From Heterocephalus glaber (taxonomy: Eukaryota > Chordata > Mammalia > Rodentia > Bathyergidae), in the NCBI RefSeq assembly GCF_000247695.1, contig NW_004624784.1:13175209-13239208 (forward strand): a stretch of DNA of 64,000 nucleotides, read 5' to 3'. A model generated the notes under the pieces. That model ran no database searches, was not told where the DNA came from, and saw nothing but the letters and a program-made list of their open reading frames with translations. Each line of letters opens with the position of its first letter. Position 1 is the stretch's first letter. Positions 1 through 12,676 of the stretch are shown piece after piece. A program made the translations under genes and the position numbers.

Positions 1-2639
1 GGTGGTTTTGAATTTTGTTTCTTAAAATTCTTCACATAAACATGGTATCTATAACCAGCAACCAGAAACCTATGAGCAGGGAAGATGCCGCCACTCTCCA
101 ACCTACAGGCCCCTGCACCACCGGCTCCAGGAGAAGTTATGAGCAACAGCTGACACTCGGACAGCCTCTTTAATCTTCAGTCCTTCTAGACAAAGCCTGT
201 CAAAGGAAGGCCCCTCATGGCCAGAAAGTTCTTTCTAGGGAGTCAGCTAAGACAGTGCAGTTGTCCCCAGAGAATCCCAGATTTAGATTGTTAACGCTTG
301 AGGGACTTAAGAGATGATTTTGCCCAATCTCTTCCATTCACAAAGCCTAGAGAGATGGAGGCACTTATCCTGGAGGCTCAGCTAACCAGTGCCCAAGCCA
401 GGACCAGAGTACTGTTCCAATGTCCTCCAAGTATGTTCACCTCACTGTCAGAAACCTAGTAACCCAAGAAGAGAGGAGCATCATGAAGCACTGAGATGAT
501 GTCTTGTGAGGGAGCATCAGAGGGACCTCAGATGGGAAGGACATCCATCTAGAAGTGGCTGAAGGGTGGCAAGTGGAAGAGGGCTTTGCCTCCATCTGTG
601 AGGTCTAAGGGTGGAACAGGGAACAAAGAGTTGAAGGTATAAAATCAGCACAATATGAGATCACTCTAAGGATGAGTTCTGAAGCAGACAGAGCTGCAGG
701 ATTGGGAATGGGCTGCCTTGCAAGAAAGGAGTTCCCATTGCTGGAAGTACAGAAGCAGAGGAAGGAGCCCATGGGGAAGCTGCACAGGCACCAAGTGTCT
801 GACTAGGGAACAGATTCCATGTCCTTCAAACCTGTCCTTCCAACCCTGGAAGACTTACCCAAGGCAGTCATCTGGATCTCCTACTCACTTCAGAGCAGGC
901 TCCTTGTCCTCCCCCAGAGCCAGCTCTGGGCAGCCATACCAGAACGACATCCATGACCCTTAACTCAGCAGTGCTCTCAAGGAACCCAGTGAATGCTGTG
1001 GCCTTAAATGAGGTCACCCAAGGTGGAACTCTGTGCCCACTGTTCTTCCCACAAGACTGTGGATTCCCTGAAGGGAAGGAGAATCATGCTTGGGGAAGTT
1101 AGTCCCAAAACCTGTGGCATGAATGTGCATCTAGGGACCTAGAAAGGGGGTGGCAGGGGGAGCAGAGGCAGGTTCCTTCCCACCCCTTGGCCTGGAGCCA
1201 CAGGGAATCTGCCAAGCTTACTGCAGGAAGGCTGTTGCCAGCCTGGCTGCGCCTCATCAGCTGTTCCTTATGATGATGCAAAGCAAAAGCTAGGAAAATT
1301 CTCCATACATAGGGGGCCCACAGAGGGGGAGACAGCCACCAGCAGCTGTGAGACCTTCGTTGTTCTCTTATGATGAAATGATAGTAATTATACCTTACAT
1401 TTCAGCAGAGCAGTTGTAAGGCTAAAACTATTTTCCTGTGGTTTTTACATGTGTGTGTTTATATATTGCCTCATTCAGTGTACAAAGCATTGTCACATGG
1501 AATATAATTTTACATCCCTCACTGTTCACATACATATGCAATAACCACTATCCTCATGGACAGGAGTTATTTTGCCCATTTTACAGATTAGAAGATAAAG
1601 ATGCATGAACTACTAGGCAATTTGTTGAGCCTTGTTTTCTAGGTTCATGGACAATGCTCTTTCCAACACACACACACACACACTTTAGAATCAGTTTAAT
1701 GAATATGCAACGAGCATTTAAATACCTGTTCTTAATGAAGATGGTGACCTTGGAAACTGTCAGTGCAAGCGTCATGTGGAGAAAGAGCATGGGAAGGGGC
1801 AGAGGGTGCTGAATGGTTGAGGAAAGTAGCAGCTGGAGTGGCAGGGGTGGTACCCATGGCTAATGCTGCTCATGCTACAGCAGTGCTGGACAAACAAACA
1901 TTCAGTGAGGCACACAGGCTGATGTGCCCACAGCTGCCCTGCACTGCTGTGGCCCACAGGCCACAACCTGCCATGGGCAGCCCTTGACCTCTGGGTCACA
2001 TGCTGCTTCCCTGTGGCAGACTGGGTTGTAGACAAGAGAGTGGTCCAGAAACCTCCAAGGTCATGGGCTTCCAAAGGTGTTCTCTATATAGACAGCCACC
2101 TGGAAAACACAGGGGCTCCTCCTGGCAGGGACAGACACATCCAGCAACACTTAGCAGGTTCACCCTGTGCAGTACACTTACATACGCTTTGCATGGCATT
2201 AAATCCAGAACTGTTCTTACTCTTACTCTGTCTGAGCATGGTAGTGATGTACTAACCAACTCCAGTCTTTGTTGGCAGATATGAGACCAGCTTTTGCCTC
2301 GCCCTCAAATCCAAATCTGCAGCCAGCCTCAGTGCCCCATTTCCACCACTACCACTAGCCATGTCCAGGGGAAGGGAATGTGCTTGGCTCCCCAGGAACA
2401 CCCAGGTGCCCTCATGACCTCAGCTGTGAGGAGAAAAGGAGCCCTAAAGGCTAGGTGATAGATGGAAGGAATTGATGTCCCTGCCCTGGACACCATTTGT
2501 CCTCTCCTACTGTTACAAAACCTAAGCCAATGGGCCTGGGCAACAATGTGATTGGTTAGTGCAAATGCTCGGGGCAGGCAGGACCTGCTGATCTATTTGG
2601 GGGAGGAGGCAGGGGGAAGAAGGTGGAGGCAATTCAGAA

Positions 2640-2775
2640 AAAAGAAGAGACCAAATGTTCATTGAGCACCAACTCTGTTCTGGCTATGTTATGTGCATTA
2701 TCTCCTTTAATCCCACTTTCACTCCCAAAGTCACATGCCCAGTAAATGCAAAGCCAGGATGTCAGTAGGTTTGCT
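2640..2775 (+). repeat. MIR-like SINE remnant
   Basis: The segment has the usual order of an ancient MIR: a 'ttgagcaccaactctg' type opening, then 'attatctcctttaatcc', then 'gtcacatgcccagtaaatg'. It is diverged. Assigned by eye from the MIR core pattern. Confidence 0.4.
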
Positions 2776-4639
2776 TTGACTCCAAATTTCCACCATACCA
2801 GAGGGTTTCAATCTTTTTTTTCACACTCCAATATATAAAATAAAGATAAAGGCTCTGGTTGAGAGAATTTGGGGAGGCTTGACACTCTGCCCATTGGCCC
2901 TTCCTGTCTACCTCCAGCCTGAGAGCTCCACATGACATCCTTTAGAACACATGCTCTGTGGCTTCTGGTGGACCAGTGCCTTCCTGGAGCAGCAGAAATA
3001 CAGAAAAATACTCTGAAAGGTTTTGGAGCTGCACCGGCCAGGGTGGGATTCACCCAGAGCTATAGCAATGCAGACCTAGAGCATGCCTGAAGTCATATTT
3101 CCACTGCAGGCACCCCGGTTGTACTCTTGGGAGTAAGTGCCTGTCCTTCAAGCATTACTCCACACTCTTTATACCTTTCCCCAGGTGATCACAGTGACTC
3201 TTCCCATTGCCCCCACCAAAGCCACTCCCATGCCAGAGCTGCCTTATTGAAGATGGAATAAGAAGCCAGACTCTTCCCCAAATCTCTTGGAAGCCACAAA
3301 CCCTCCCAAGCTGGATATTTAAGAACTGGAGACTGAAAGACCATCTCATCCCTCCCCTCCATAACCCTATCTATCCACCATCATCCTTCTGACTCCTGGC
3401 TGCAGCCCTAAGCACCCAGCTCCTTCCAGTCTTGGGGTTTGCTCACCAAAGAGCTAATGTTAGCTCTAGATTCCTAAAACCAGAATCCTGCAGCACAAGA
3501 GGAACAACCCATACCCCAAGGTTTCTCTGCCTTAGGGTGGGTATCTCTGCCCATTGCCACCCATCCTACCCCAATAACCCCAGTGTCACTGTCTGTCCCT
3601 GGGCATGAGAAGTGAGAGCTGTAGGGCTACTCTGTAGTTCAGAAGGTGAACTCAGTGCTGAGACCCTGAAGGCCTTAAAACTCAGAAGCGCTGCTAAAGA
3701 CACCAGGCCCTTTCACACCACCCCATTCTGTACAGAGAAAGTCATCGTCCAGCTACTACCGAGACTGAGATCAAGATGCCCCTCACAAGAGGGTTAGGCT
3801 CTTGGCCTGGCTAGGTGGGCATGCAAATGTATATGCAAATTATATGTAAATCTGGGGCTGCCCTTGGGTTCCTGGCACCCTGCCATCTCTGCTGCCTGTA
3901 GTTCACTCTATTCCAGCATCTGGGCACTGGCTAGAATCTACTAGGCTAGAGGCTGAGAAAGCACTTCAGGGAACTGGAGGCTCCTCATGGTGACTACTTC
4001 AGATGCTCCCCAAAAACAGTTTATCCAGTATCATGTGGGAGAGGAGAGCCTTCAAGCCTAGGAACTGTAACCTCAACAAAAAGCTCTCTCAACAGCCACA
4101 CACCTTGCTCCTCATCCACAAACAAAATTATCCTTCACCAGCCAGAGCAGGGGACCAAGCAAGTCACAAGAACAGAATTCCTAAAGTCAGGGAGAAGGTA
4201 AGGGGGGGGTTGGGGCCAGAACACGCCTCTGATTCCCAGTCTGTAGGGTGTTCTGCACAGACCTCACTTTGTGTCTGGGGGCTCTTTTAGCAAACGGTCA
4301 CTGGGCCAGACCCCCTGTTTGCTTGCCTACTTCCTCCCTGCTCCTAAGAAAACTGAGCCTCTTTGGCCAGTCCCTGGCATCTGCTCAACTTCAGTGCTGT
4401 CTGTGGGTCAACCGCTTACTTGCTTTTTGTTTCTAATTGAGCTCCTCACTCTACTGCAGAAATATATTACAGGCAGCTGGCTTTGATGCCAAAAAAATGA
4501 AGCATCAGAAAGGTTTGTCGGGCATCATGGCAATTCCATTCTCTTTCATGTTATCCTAACAGCTGGGGCCTCTCTGCCCACCCACCCCCTCCCAGACATT
4601 CACTAGCCCTTCACCTGCCTCCCCTAAGTTGTGTTTGCC

Positions 4640-5240
4640 ACTTTGAAATTTTAAAAACACATTCCCCCAGTCCCCCCCTTTTTAATTAGACACTGAATAG
4701 AATGTTAGAGATTTTCTTAATGGCCTGACAAAGCCTTTTAATTTGGTCTTCTCCAGAGAGTAGAACTATGAGTCCCCATTCGAGAGGTTGGGGTGGGAAA
4801 TGAAAAAATCAATGCAACCCATTATTTTGGCTTTTAGAAAACAGGAATTTTAGTGCCGGGGAAGCTTGTTCTTTTACACAGTAAAAATGCAAATGCAGGC
4901 AACACAGATGCTGGCACGCTGGATGTAACAACGAGAGAGCCTCGCTGGGGTTCATCTGGCTGCCCAAACCTGGATTTGTTTTGGCAATAATAAGCCAGTT
5001 ATTGGAGACTCGATAACTGATTATTAAAACACCTTCCCTGTTTAGTTCTGGGGAATCGGGCTGTGCTTAGGCTCCATCACAAAAAAAAGGTATTTTGAGA
5101 GGAATGGAAATAACAGAAGCTTAAAACACATTCAATAACTGCTTAATTCCATCCAGAGGACGCTCCATCTCATCCTGTTTTCTGCTCTCTCTCTCCCTGC
5201 CTCCTCCCGCTCCTCACAGATGGACGTACAAATTATTGCA
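4640..5240. promoter_or_regulatory. candidate conserved non-coding element in DSCAML1 intron 1
   Basis: About 600 bp of complex AT-rich sequence without recognisable transposon features. It is rich in TAAT/ATTA homeodomain cores and contains an extended dyad: CAGTTAT at 4996-5002 and ATAACTG at 5013-5019, flanked by AATAA and TTATT. Its position 2.5-3 kb inside the first intron of a neuronal adhesion gene fits an enhancer. Conservation cannot be measured here; this is inference. Confidence 0.3.
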
Positions 5241-6058
5241 AGAGGATATTGTTTTCTGTAACAGGCTCAAACATTCACATTTACATTTTCCTTGGTGCCG
5301 CGGGTGACTGGCAACAGGAGAGAAAACATACCAAACCCCATCTTTTTTGCTTTCCCTACATCACATCTTCCCCAAGCCGCCTCTGCCAACCACCTACCAT
5401 GTCACCCCAAGCAGAACAGGCCCCAAGGGCCAGCCTGGCACCTAAGACCCAATTAAGGCTCCAAGAAAAAGAAAGTCTGTCTGGCAAGGCGCCCTGGCTC
5501 CCAACAGATGCTGGAGCCTTAGAATCCCAGGGGTGCCAGGGTTCTGCAGACCCAAAGGCCGCCCAGGGCTGCCACACCTGGCCCTGCTTTCCTATCCACA
5601 GGACATGGCTAGTGGCAGCTTCCTTCTTGAGTTGGAAATAATTCTGCCCCTCTGGGCAGAAGTTCTATGGCCTTCTGGGCCTTTCTGCACCTCCACCCCC
5701 ATCTGTTTCCTCCCTATCAAATAACTTAGGTTTCATTTATTAATGCACGGCTCCAGGATGGAGGAGGGCAGTGTCCTTCAGGTATTTGTTGAGGGCCTCC
5801 ACTGCTAGGTATGGGCTGTTCTGGAAGAGATCTGGGGGTGTGAGGTAGGGACAAAGCTGGGCAAGAGTGGCAGCGGCTCTGGCCTGTGCTTTCTTGCCTG
5901 ACAAAATGGGAAAGGAGGTGGGGGGTGGAGCAAGCTCTATGGAAAGAGAAAGCCGCTCCTCACCTTATGTATTTTTAATATTAATGTAATTAAAGCTGTG
6001 AGCAGAACCAGCTTGTGGGGGCGAAGGGAGGCAGGAAGAGCCAGAGGAGAGCGAAACT

Positions 6059-6060
<2 letters not shown>

Positions 6061-6104
<44 letters not shown>
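6061..6104. repeat. (TG)22 microsatellite
   Basis: Forty-four uninterrupted bases of TG dinucleotide just upstream (plus-strand sense) of the CpG island. Likely polymorphic in length. Confidence 0.97.
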
Positions 6105-6105
<1 letters not shown>

Positions 6106-6499
6106 CAGAGGGGAGTGTGTGATTAGGAGGCAGGCTTCCTGCTTTGTTAATACGGGGTGAAGCGGGGAGATGTGGGGGGGGCAAGGGGTTAAACCACCTA
6201 GGTCAGCCTTGGTGTGTCATGAGTGGCCCCCACTGGCTCTGAGAAACTCCACTACTTTATCCATGATCAGAGGCCACCCATCGCCCGCACTCGCACTCCG
6301 AGCAAACCTCACGATCTTTTGGCCCTCAGACTAGCTTTGACTCGACTATCTCCAAGTAAGGGCTCCCTTCCTCCCTCGGTCCACTGGAAAATGCAGTTGG
6401 CTCAGGCAGGTTGCAGACTCCAGATCCCTGGGGCTACCGCAGAGAAGGACTGAACCCCTCCTGGGCTCCAACCCTCTGCCTGATTGCCCTTCTTCATGG

Positions 6500-8060
6500 C
6501 CTAGGGGTCAAGAGCTGCCGCTCAGCCTGTACAACTGCCGGGGCAAAGGGGGCGGGGGCAGAAGCCGCCCCCAGGGCGCGAAAGAGAAAAGTTAGAGGGC
6601 TGAACAGGTAATGTTGAGCTGCTCGGAGCGAGCTAATGCTCTGCCGCGTAAGGGCGCAGAGTTCGGACGCCTGGTCGGAGTTCGGCAGCCCGGTCTCCCG
6701 CCATCTGCGCGCCCGGGGGCACGTCCTGCGCTATAACCTGGAAGACTGACCTCCAGCGTTGGCCGGGTCCCGACTCGGGCCCAGGTGGTTTCGGTTGGAA
6801 ACGTCTGCCTTTCGCCAACCCCTCAGTCCCCGCTACCTCTCGGATCAGGTGCACAGGGCCCCAGGAGCAGGTCTGGACCTGCCTGACACCTGGACCCACC
6901 CCTTAGCAACCCTTTCTCTCCGGGGAGAGGGACACGCCCCCCAGCCTGAATACTTGTCCCTAGGTCCAGCAGACCCGGCGAGGTAGCGGAGAATCTCGCA
7001 CCTTGGGGCGCGCTGCCTGAAGTGGCCAGGGCGGCGCAGTGAAGCGGGGCTAGCGCCTGGGGCAGGGGCGTGGGGGACCTGGGGGAGGGCGACCCCTGGG
7101 TTTACAGAACAAACTTGCTCTCTGAAGGACCCCAGATCTCAAGACCCCCAGCTATCATCGTCCTGCAACCAACCAAGGCGCGGATAAGCGCCATGCCGGG
7201 AGCCCGCATTCGTGCCAGGGCCGGGGTCCAGGGTGGCCGAGGGGCGCATGGAGGTGGAGGAGGAGTAAGCCGCGCGAGTCTGAGGCCCGAAGAAACGAGG
7301 ACTGTCGGATGAAGAGTCACGGCCTGAGCACCCCGACTCGGAGGGCACCCTGGTGTCCCAGCACCAGCAAGCCGCAGGAAGCGGGCAGGGGACTGGGGGA
7401 GGGGTCTGGGGCAGAACTGAGGCCCGGCTGGGAGCAGATGAGGGTTTCCTTCGCCACCGCCGCTATGGGTGCGCCCCAAAAAGGAAGCGCGGGTGGCTGG
7501 CAGAGCGGACCCAGCCTGACTCTCACCGGCCCTTCGCCGGCGCTTGCCCCACCCCGCTGCGCCCACCCGGAGCCGCGCACCGGGGTCCGTCCTCCAGGCA
7601 CCTGGAGCCCGCGGGGCGCCCGCCAGGCACCTCGCCTCGTCGGCTGCCGTGCGCGCCCCGGCCCCACCACCTCGGCCGCCCAGCCGCCCGCGCGGTCTCA
7701 CCTTTGTGTAAAGAGTCCAGGAGCAGGAGGAAAGTTACCAGCCACATGCCATAAAGAGGCCCTATTCTCCGGGGAGGTGGTCCTGTGGCCGGCCGTGCGG
7801 CAGCGCCTCTCCCCCGCTCAGCGCGCTCCCAGCCGCCCGCACTCCGCGCCCCACTCTCTCTGCTCCTCAGCCGAGCGCTCGGCGGCGGCGGCTCCTCCCT
7901 CCTCGGCTCCCCGGCTCCTGTCATCCGTGGGGCTGGGCTAGGCGGCCGCTCTCCCCGCCCCCCCAGCGGCACCCCGGGGGGTGAGCGCCAAGGAGCCCCG
8001 AACCTAGACGGCTCCAGCCCCACAAACCCAGGGGCGGAGCGAAGGATGGGACCAGAGAGC
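6500..8060 (-). promoter_or_regulatory. DSCAML1: CpG island and promoter region of DSCAML1
   Basis: Base composition changes sharply to GC-rich with frequent CpG. GC-box-like GGGGCGGGG strings occur near 6549. The island covers the first coding exon (7702-7747) and the sequence upstream of it on the minus strand. No TATA box is evident, which is usual for CpG-island promoters with dispersed starts. The transcription start is expected above 7747 but cannot be fixed from sequence alone. The large open frames seen here on both strands are a by-product of the low stop-codon density of GC-rich DNA. Confidence 0.8.
7702..7747 (-). CDS. DSCAML1: DSCAML1 exon 1, N-terminal signal peptide (partial gene)
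   Basis: On the minus strand an ATG at 7747-7745 opens MWLVTFLLLLDSLHK, then a donor (G|gtgaga, 7702/7701) splits the next codon in phase 1. This matches the known start of DSCAML1, a large single-pass neuronal surface protein with immunoglobulin and fibronectin III domains. It mediates homophilic adhesion and self-avoidance of neurites at the plasma membrane. The hydrophobic LVTFLLLL core is the signal-peptide h-region. Only this exon lies in the window; the remaining exons would lie to the left of position 1. The same frame stays open upstream to an ATG at 7924-7922, which would add 59 residues rich in Pro, Arg and Gly and bury the signal peptide. The downstream ATG has G at -3 and fits secretion better, so it is preferred here. 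Confidence 0.9.
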
Positions 8061-8989
8061 CAGGACCCAGCTCCGCTGTGTGAGAGGCAAGGGATTCCTG
8101 TCACTCACCAACTCTGAGCCTGTGGTCGCACAGTGGCACGTGTCATGCATGTGCCGAGAGCCCTCCGTAGGACGGCCCAGGGGCACGGGTCACTATTTCC
8201 TATCTCTTTTGGGCTCAGTTGACCCCGTTGGATTGGGGAAGCAGGGATGCCCTGGGTGCAATCTAGATGAAGTGCTTTCCAGTCCGGGGTATTACTCCCC
8301 ACCCCAAAGCTCAAAGCCTGGTGCCTTCTGAACCGTTCGATTCGTCTACAAATCGGCCTTCTGGAGAGCAGGACTCAGCCATTCCCCACTCTGTCCAAAT
8401 GTCCCTCAGCACTTGGCACATTGGGATCATTTAAACCATCCTTTGCAAAAGGAACAGCTTACTGTCTGCTCTACCTATGTATTTTCTTCCTTTATCTTCA
8501 TCCTCCCACCCCCCTTTTGTTTCTCACGCTTCGCAGAATGGCTTGTTCCTTACCCTAATCTCCATAAAGTTGGCTTGAATAGGACTGGAGCAAGGGGATT
8601 CCAACAGTCCTTGAATGAATGCCAAACACCTGCTGTGTGTAGACCCAGGTTAGGCACCGGGGACACGGGCATGGCCAGCTCCACACTGCTGTGGAAAGGT
8701 GGGTACGGTTGGAAAGCCCTGCTTTTGGCTTAATTTCCTGATAAGGAGCCACACAGAATCCAGAGAAAGGTCTTGTGGAAGCCCTGAGAATGGACTGCAT
8801 GCCAGAATCGCAATAACCCCTTGTGTGGGATGGGCAGGTCACCCTGGATATGCCCAGGGAGCTTGGCTCTACCTGGTTCTCTGAGGTGTGGAGTATGAAG
8901 GATAGGAAGAGGGAGAGGCTGCTGTTCGGCTCCGTTTGACAGAGGAAGAAAATGGACTTCTCCAAACTTTTTCATTATCCCAAGGGGAA

Positions 8990-9450
8990 ACCCTATTTCC
9001 ATTAAACAACGGGAACCCCATTTCTCATCTCCTCTCCCTCCCTGGAAACCGCCATCTATTTTCTGTGTCTATGAATTTGTCTATTCTAGGTACTTCATAA
9101 TAAGTGAGATTTTACAGTATTTGTCCTTTTGTGTCTGGCTTATTTCATGTAGGATAATGTCTTCATGATTTATCTGTTATAGCATGTGTCAGAACTGCAT
9201 TCTTTTTAGGGTTGAATCATATTCTATTGTATGTATATATACCACATTTGTTCCTTCATCCATCAAATGAACACTTGGGCTACTTCCTCCTTTTGGCTAT
9301 TGTGAATAATGCTGCTATGAACACAAACGTACAAATATTTCTTTGCATCTCTACTTTCAATTCTTTTGTGTACGCATCCAGAAGTAGAATTATAGAATGA
9401 TATGGTAATTTTATATTTAACTTTCTTAGGAACTGTCCAGCATGTTTACT
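8990..9450 (-). mobile_element. LINE-1 3'-end fragment (old L1M type)
   Basis: The plus strand reads as the complement of the end of L1 ORF2 and its 3' region. It has the familiar 'tttgtccttttgtgtctggcttatttca' block (given here only as a pattern) and 'attgtgaataatgctgctatgaaca'. Frames are broken, so it is an inert fossil. Confidence 0.7.
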
Positions 9451-12400
9451 TTTTTAATAGAGCCTTTTGAGTTTAAAGGACTCTCACCTGCAATTGCTTC
9501 ACTTTAAGTCTCACAATATTCTTTGAAATTTTATCAGTTCCTTCTTAAACAGGTGAGAAAATGGGGGCTTAGCTTGCTCAAGATCTCTGAGTTTGTATGG
9601 AAAGCAAGACTGGAACCCAGCTCTCCTGACTCCGGTGTAGAGTTGCCTCTTCCACCCTGTGCTGCCTCCCCTGACAGCTCAGCCCTGTGATGTTAAATGA
9701 CCACCTTGACTCTTTCCACTAGGTGGCTTGTCATTTGTGCACACAGGCACCACATGCAGACACAGGGGCAGACTTCGAAGCATGTTTGAGATAACCTAGA
9801 CCAATCCTCTGCATACAGATGAGTAAACTGAGGCCCAGAGTGGAGAAGCCATGGATCTGCCTGAGGCCACGCCTGGAGTGACAGAACCCACTGGTCTCTA
9901 GTCTTCTGGCTTCTTCCCTTCCCTTACACCCCCTCCAGCCTGCGGCACCCCTAGCCTGTCGCACCTCCAGCCTGCTGGGCTCATTCTTCCATGGTGCCCC
10001 TTTCCTTCCAAAGGAGACAGTCATTGAGAGGAATCCAGTTATTTAAAACTAAGCCTATTGACCCAGAGCACCTGGCCAGGCAATGCCTAAAATAAACCGC
10101 TCGCTCAGACCGGATGAAAGCACTGCTGTCTGAGAGGAGGGAACAGGCCTGAGTGGGCCTGGGGGTGTCAGCACAGCTGCTTCGGCTCCAGGCCCCCACT
10201 CTGGAGCTGAGAGGGGTCTCTTGTTTCTCTGCTCACCTGAAGTGTCTCTTGTAATCTAGCGCTGGTTACACAAACCTGGGTGTTACCTCCCCTGCAGGAT
10301 GAGATCACTTGCTGTGTCAGTGGCTCGACTATTGCCTGGCTATCCCCTGAGGTGGAGGCATGTACGTAGAAACAGAGGGAAAGGCAGGTAGGAATGGCAC
10401 ACTGGAGGAACCCCTCTAGCTAAAGAAGGCTTTATAATGTCTTGAGATCCGAGCTGAGTTCTCTGCCCAACTTACTTTCAGTGAGCCTTGGGAAATGTAT
10501 GTGTGCCAAGCTGTGGTTCTCTCTCCTATAGGGCAGGGAGAGCCCCAGCACCTACCACAGAAAGTCATAGTGAACTTCCAACAGGATAAGCACTGTGGCT
10601 CACACATCCTAAGCACAAGTAAATAATCCCTAATGGTATCTGCTTTGGGAGCAAACAATCCTGGTGGAGTGGAGGGGTTGGGATGTCATCCTGTGCTCCA
10701 TGCTGTAGCATGGCCAGGGCCAGGGAGCTGGACATTCAAGGAGAGGTCACAGGGACACTGAAAGTGGTTTTTGAGTGCAGGACAGCCTGGAGAGGTGGTT
10801 ACTAAGGGAAGGACCTGGAAACAGGCAGTCCTTACGCTTTTCGTACTTTCCATTTCCTAGATTTGATCCCCACTTAGTAGTTGGGAAAATATTGTTTAAA
10901 ATGACTGCTTGGCTCAGATGTGTGAGGGAGCTCCAGGGAGAAAATGCCATTCAGAGGGGAGAGTCCCGAGGTTTATCCCACCCTGTGCCCTCCTTAAACT
11001 CTGCGTTGTCCACCATAGCTGACATGTTGGAAGGGCTATGTTTTATTTTGATAAAAGGGACAGTTCTTCCACAATCCTAAGTTGGATAGAAACCCTCACA
11101 CCCACATACAAATATATGCACACCAGTGTGGGAACAGACATAGTCAGCCGGGCAAACATTCGTGTGTACAGGTAAACATAAACACTTCATGGCAGGCACA
11201 CCTGTGCTCGAATGTGATTTGAATGTAATCCAAATTTCTGCACTGGCACCTATGCATATGCCCTCATTTTTTAAAGCCTCAAATTTTGGGGGATTCATTT
11301 GTAGTACAGATGCACCATCCAATTAAAGGCAGTAATGACTTACAATACTTTTTTGTATCAGAACACTGGGCAGTGATCTGGCTTTTTTTTGCTTTTGTTT
11401 CATTTTTCACTAATGCCAGTGGAAGCAGCTAACTAAGTCACTGGGAGGTGAGCCTTCTGCAATTCAGGTTAATCATGGATATTTAGGGGGTATTATTTTG
11501 CCATGTTATATTAAGACTAGAGCCATCATGTGAAACAACAGATGTTTTTATTAACTCAAACAATGAGCTTATATATTTTGGATACTTTTTCCAAAAAACA
11601 GAGGCATGTAATTATTTCAACACAGCCTTTATATGTGCTCTGAGGTTCTTGGACAATTTCAGTATAAATATGGTTTTCATGAAAGGGAATCAATACTGAA
11701 CCAGGTTGATTTTAAGAACTTAACATTTGGGGTTATAGAGCTAATTTGAGATTGACCTTCTTTATACTTAGTCATTGATTGGGGGAGGGAAAAATAATTT
11801 CCTTACTTCCTTTCCTATCTGTAATTTATTTTTCATGTTATAGAAGGGTTCTGGGGTATGAATCAGAAATCTTAGTGTCTAGTGTCATCCCTGTCACCAT
11901 AGCTGGCTGGGTGACCTTGGACAAGTCACTTTACCTTTCTGGACTTCAGTAATAAAATGAGAGGATTACACTGGAATAAGCACCACAGACCTTTCCTAAT
12001 GCAAAAGATGAAGTAAACACAAATGTGTACAGGCCCTAGGCCTACACCCCTAGAAATGTGTGTGTGCGCCTACAAACGTGAGCGTGTACAGGCAAAAAAA
12101 AAAGCAGAATTATAAGTTTTCATACAAGCACATTCAGGAATAAACAGAACACATACACAAACTCACACAAAACAAACAGCTTTGGCTTCATATGTATACA
12201 CATACTCTAAAATAACTTCCATCTTCTTGAGACAGGATGAATCATTACCATTCATAGGCTATGAAGCCTGTATAAGAAGGTAGTGTGTGTCATTAGATTA
12301 CCCCAAATCCCATTGCTTAGCTCAGAAGATTCTAGCTATGTTTGATCACTTACACTCTCAGCATCACAATTCTAAGCTCACTGGGGCATGGAGCCAAAAG

Positions 12401-12654
12401 CACAGGGCTCCTCCCCTTGGATGGGGTCTTTGGGTCTTGGGATCCTGGTTCAGGCCTCTGTCTCAGCAATGAGCCAGATTGGCCTTGGGCTGTGGTTTCT
12501 GTCCACTCATGACTCTGAAAATGGCTGTGCAGCAGCCCAGAGAGTTTCTCTGCAGCCTACATTCTACAGGGCTGAAACTCATTGTCACATTTCTCTCTAG
12601 GGATGGGGCTGAGGGGAAGGTAGAAGGTATCCAAACTAAGAGAGACAGAATGTA

Positions 12655-12676
12655 TGAATGAATGAATGAATGAATG
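12655..12676. repeat. short (TGAA)n microsatellite
   Basis: Five to six tandem TGAA units on the plus strand. No functional context is evident. Confidence 0.85.

Larger units (their letters stand above)
1..7701 (-). other. DSCAML1: DSCAML1 intron 1 (5' part, truncated by window edge)
   Basis: This stretch lies downstream (minus strand) of the DSCAML1 signal-peptide exon, whose splice donor is at 7701-7700. No second DSCAML1 exon is visible, which fits the very long first intron known for this gene. It holds a short (AC)9 run at 1666-1683, MIR-like remnants (about 1400-1620 and 2640-2775), an AT-rich candidate conserved block (4640-5240) and a (TG)22 run. Open frames in it are short, lack family resemblance and lack splice context. 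Confidence 0.8.

Noticed and set aside
7309..7941. 210-codon plus-strand open frame, and several others on both strands in the CpG island
   Set aside because: GC-rich DNA has few stops; it is antisense to DSCAML1 exon 1 and has no recognisable product.
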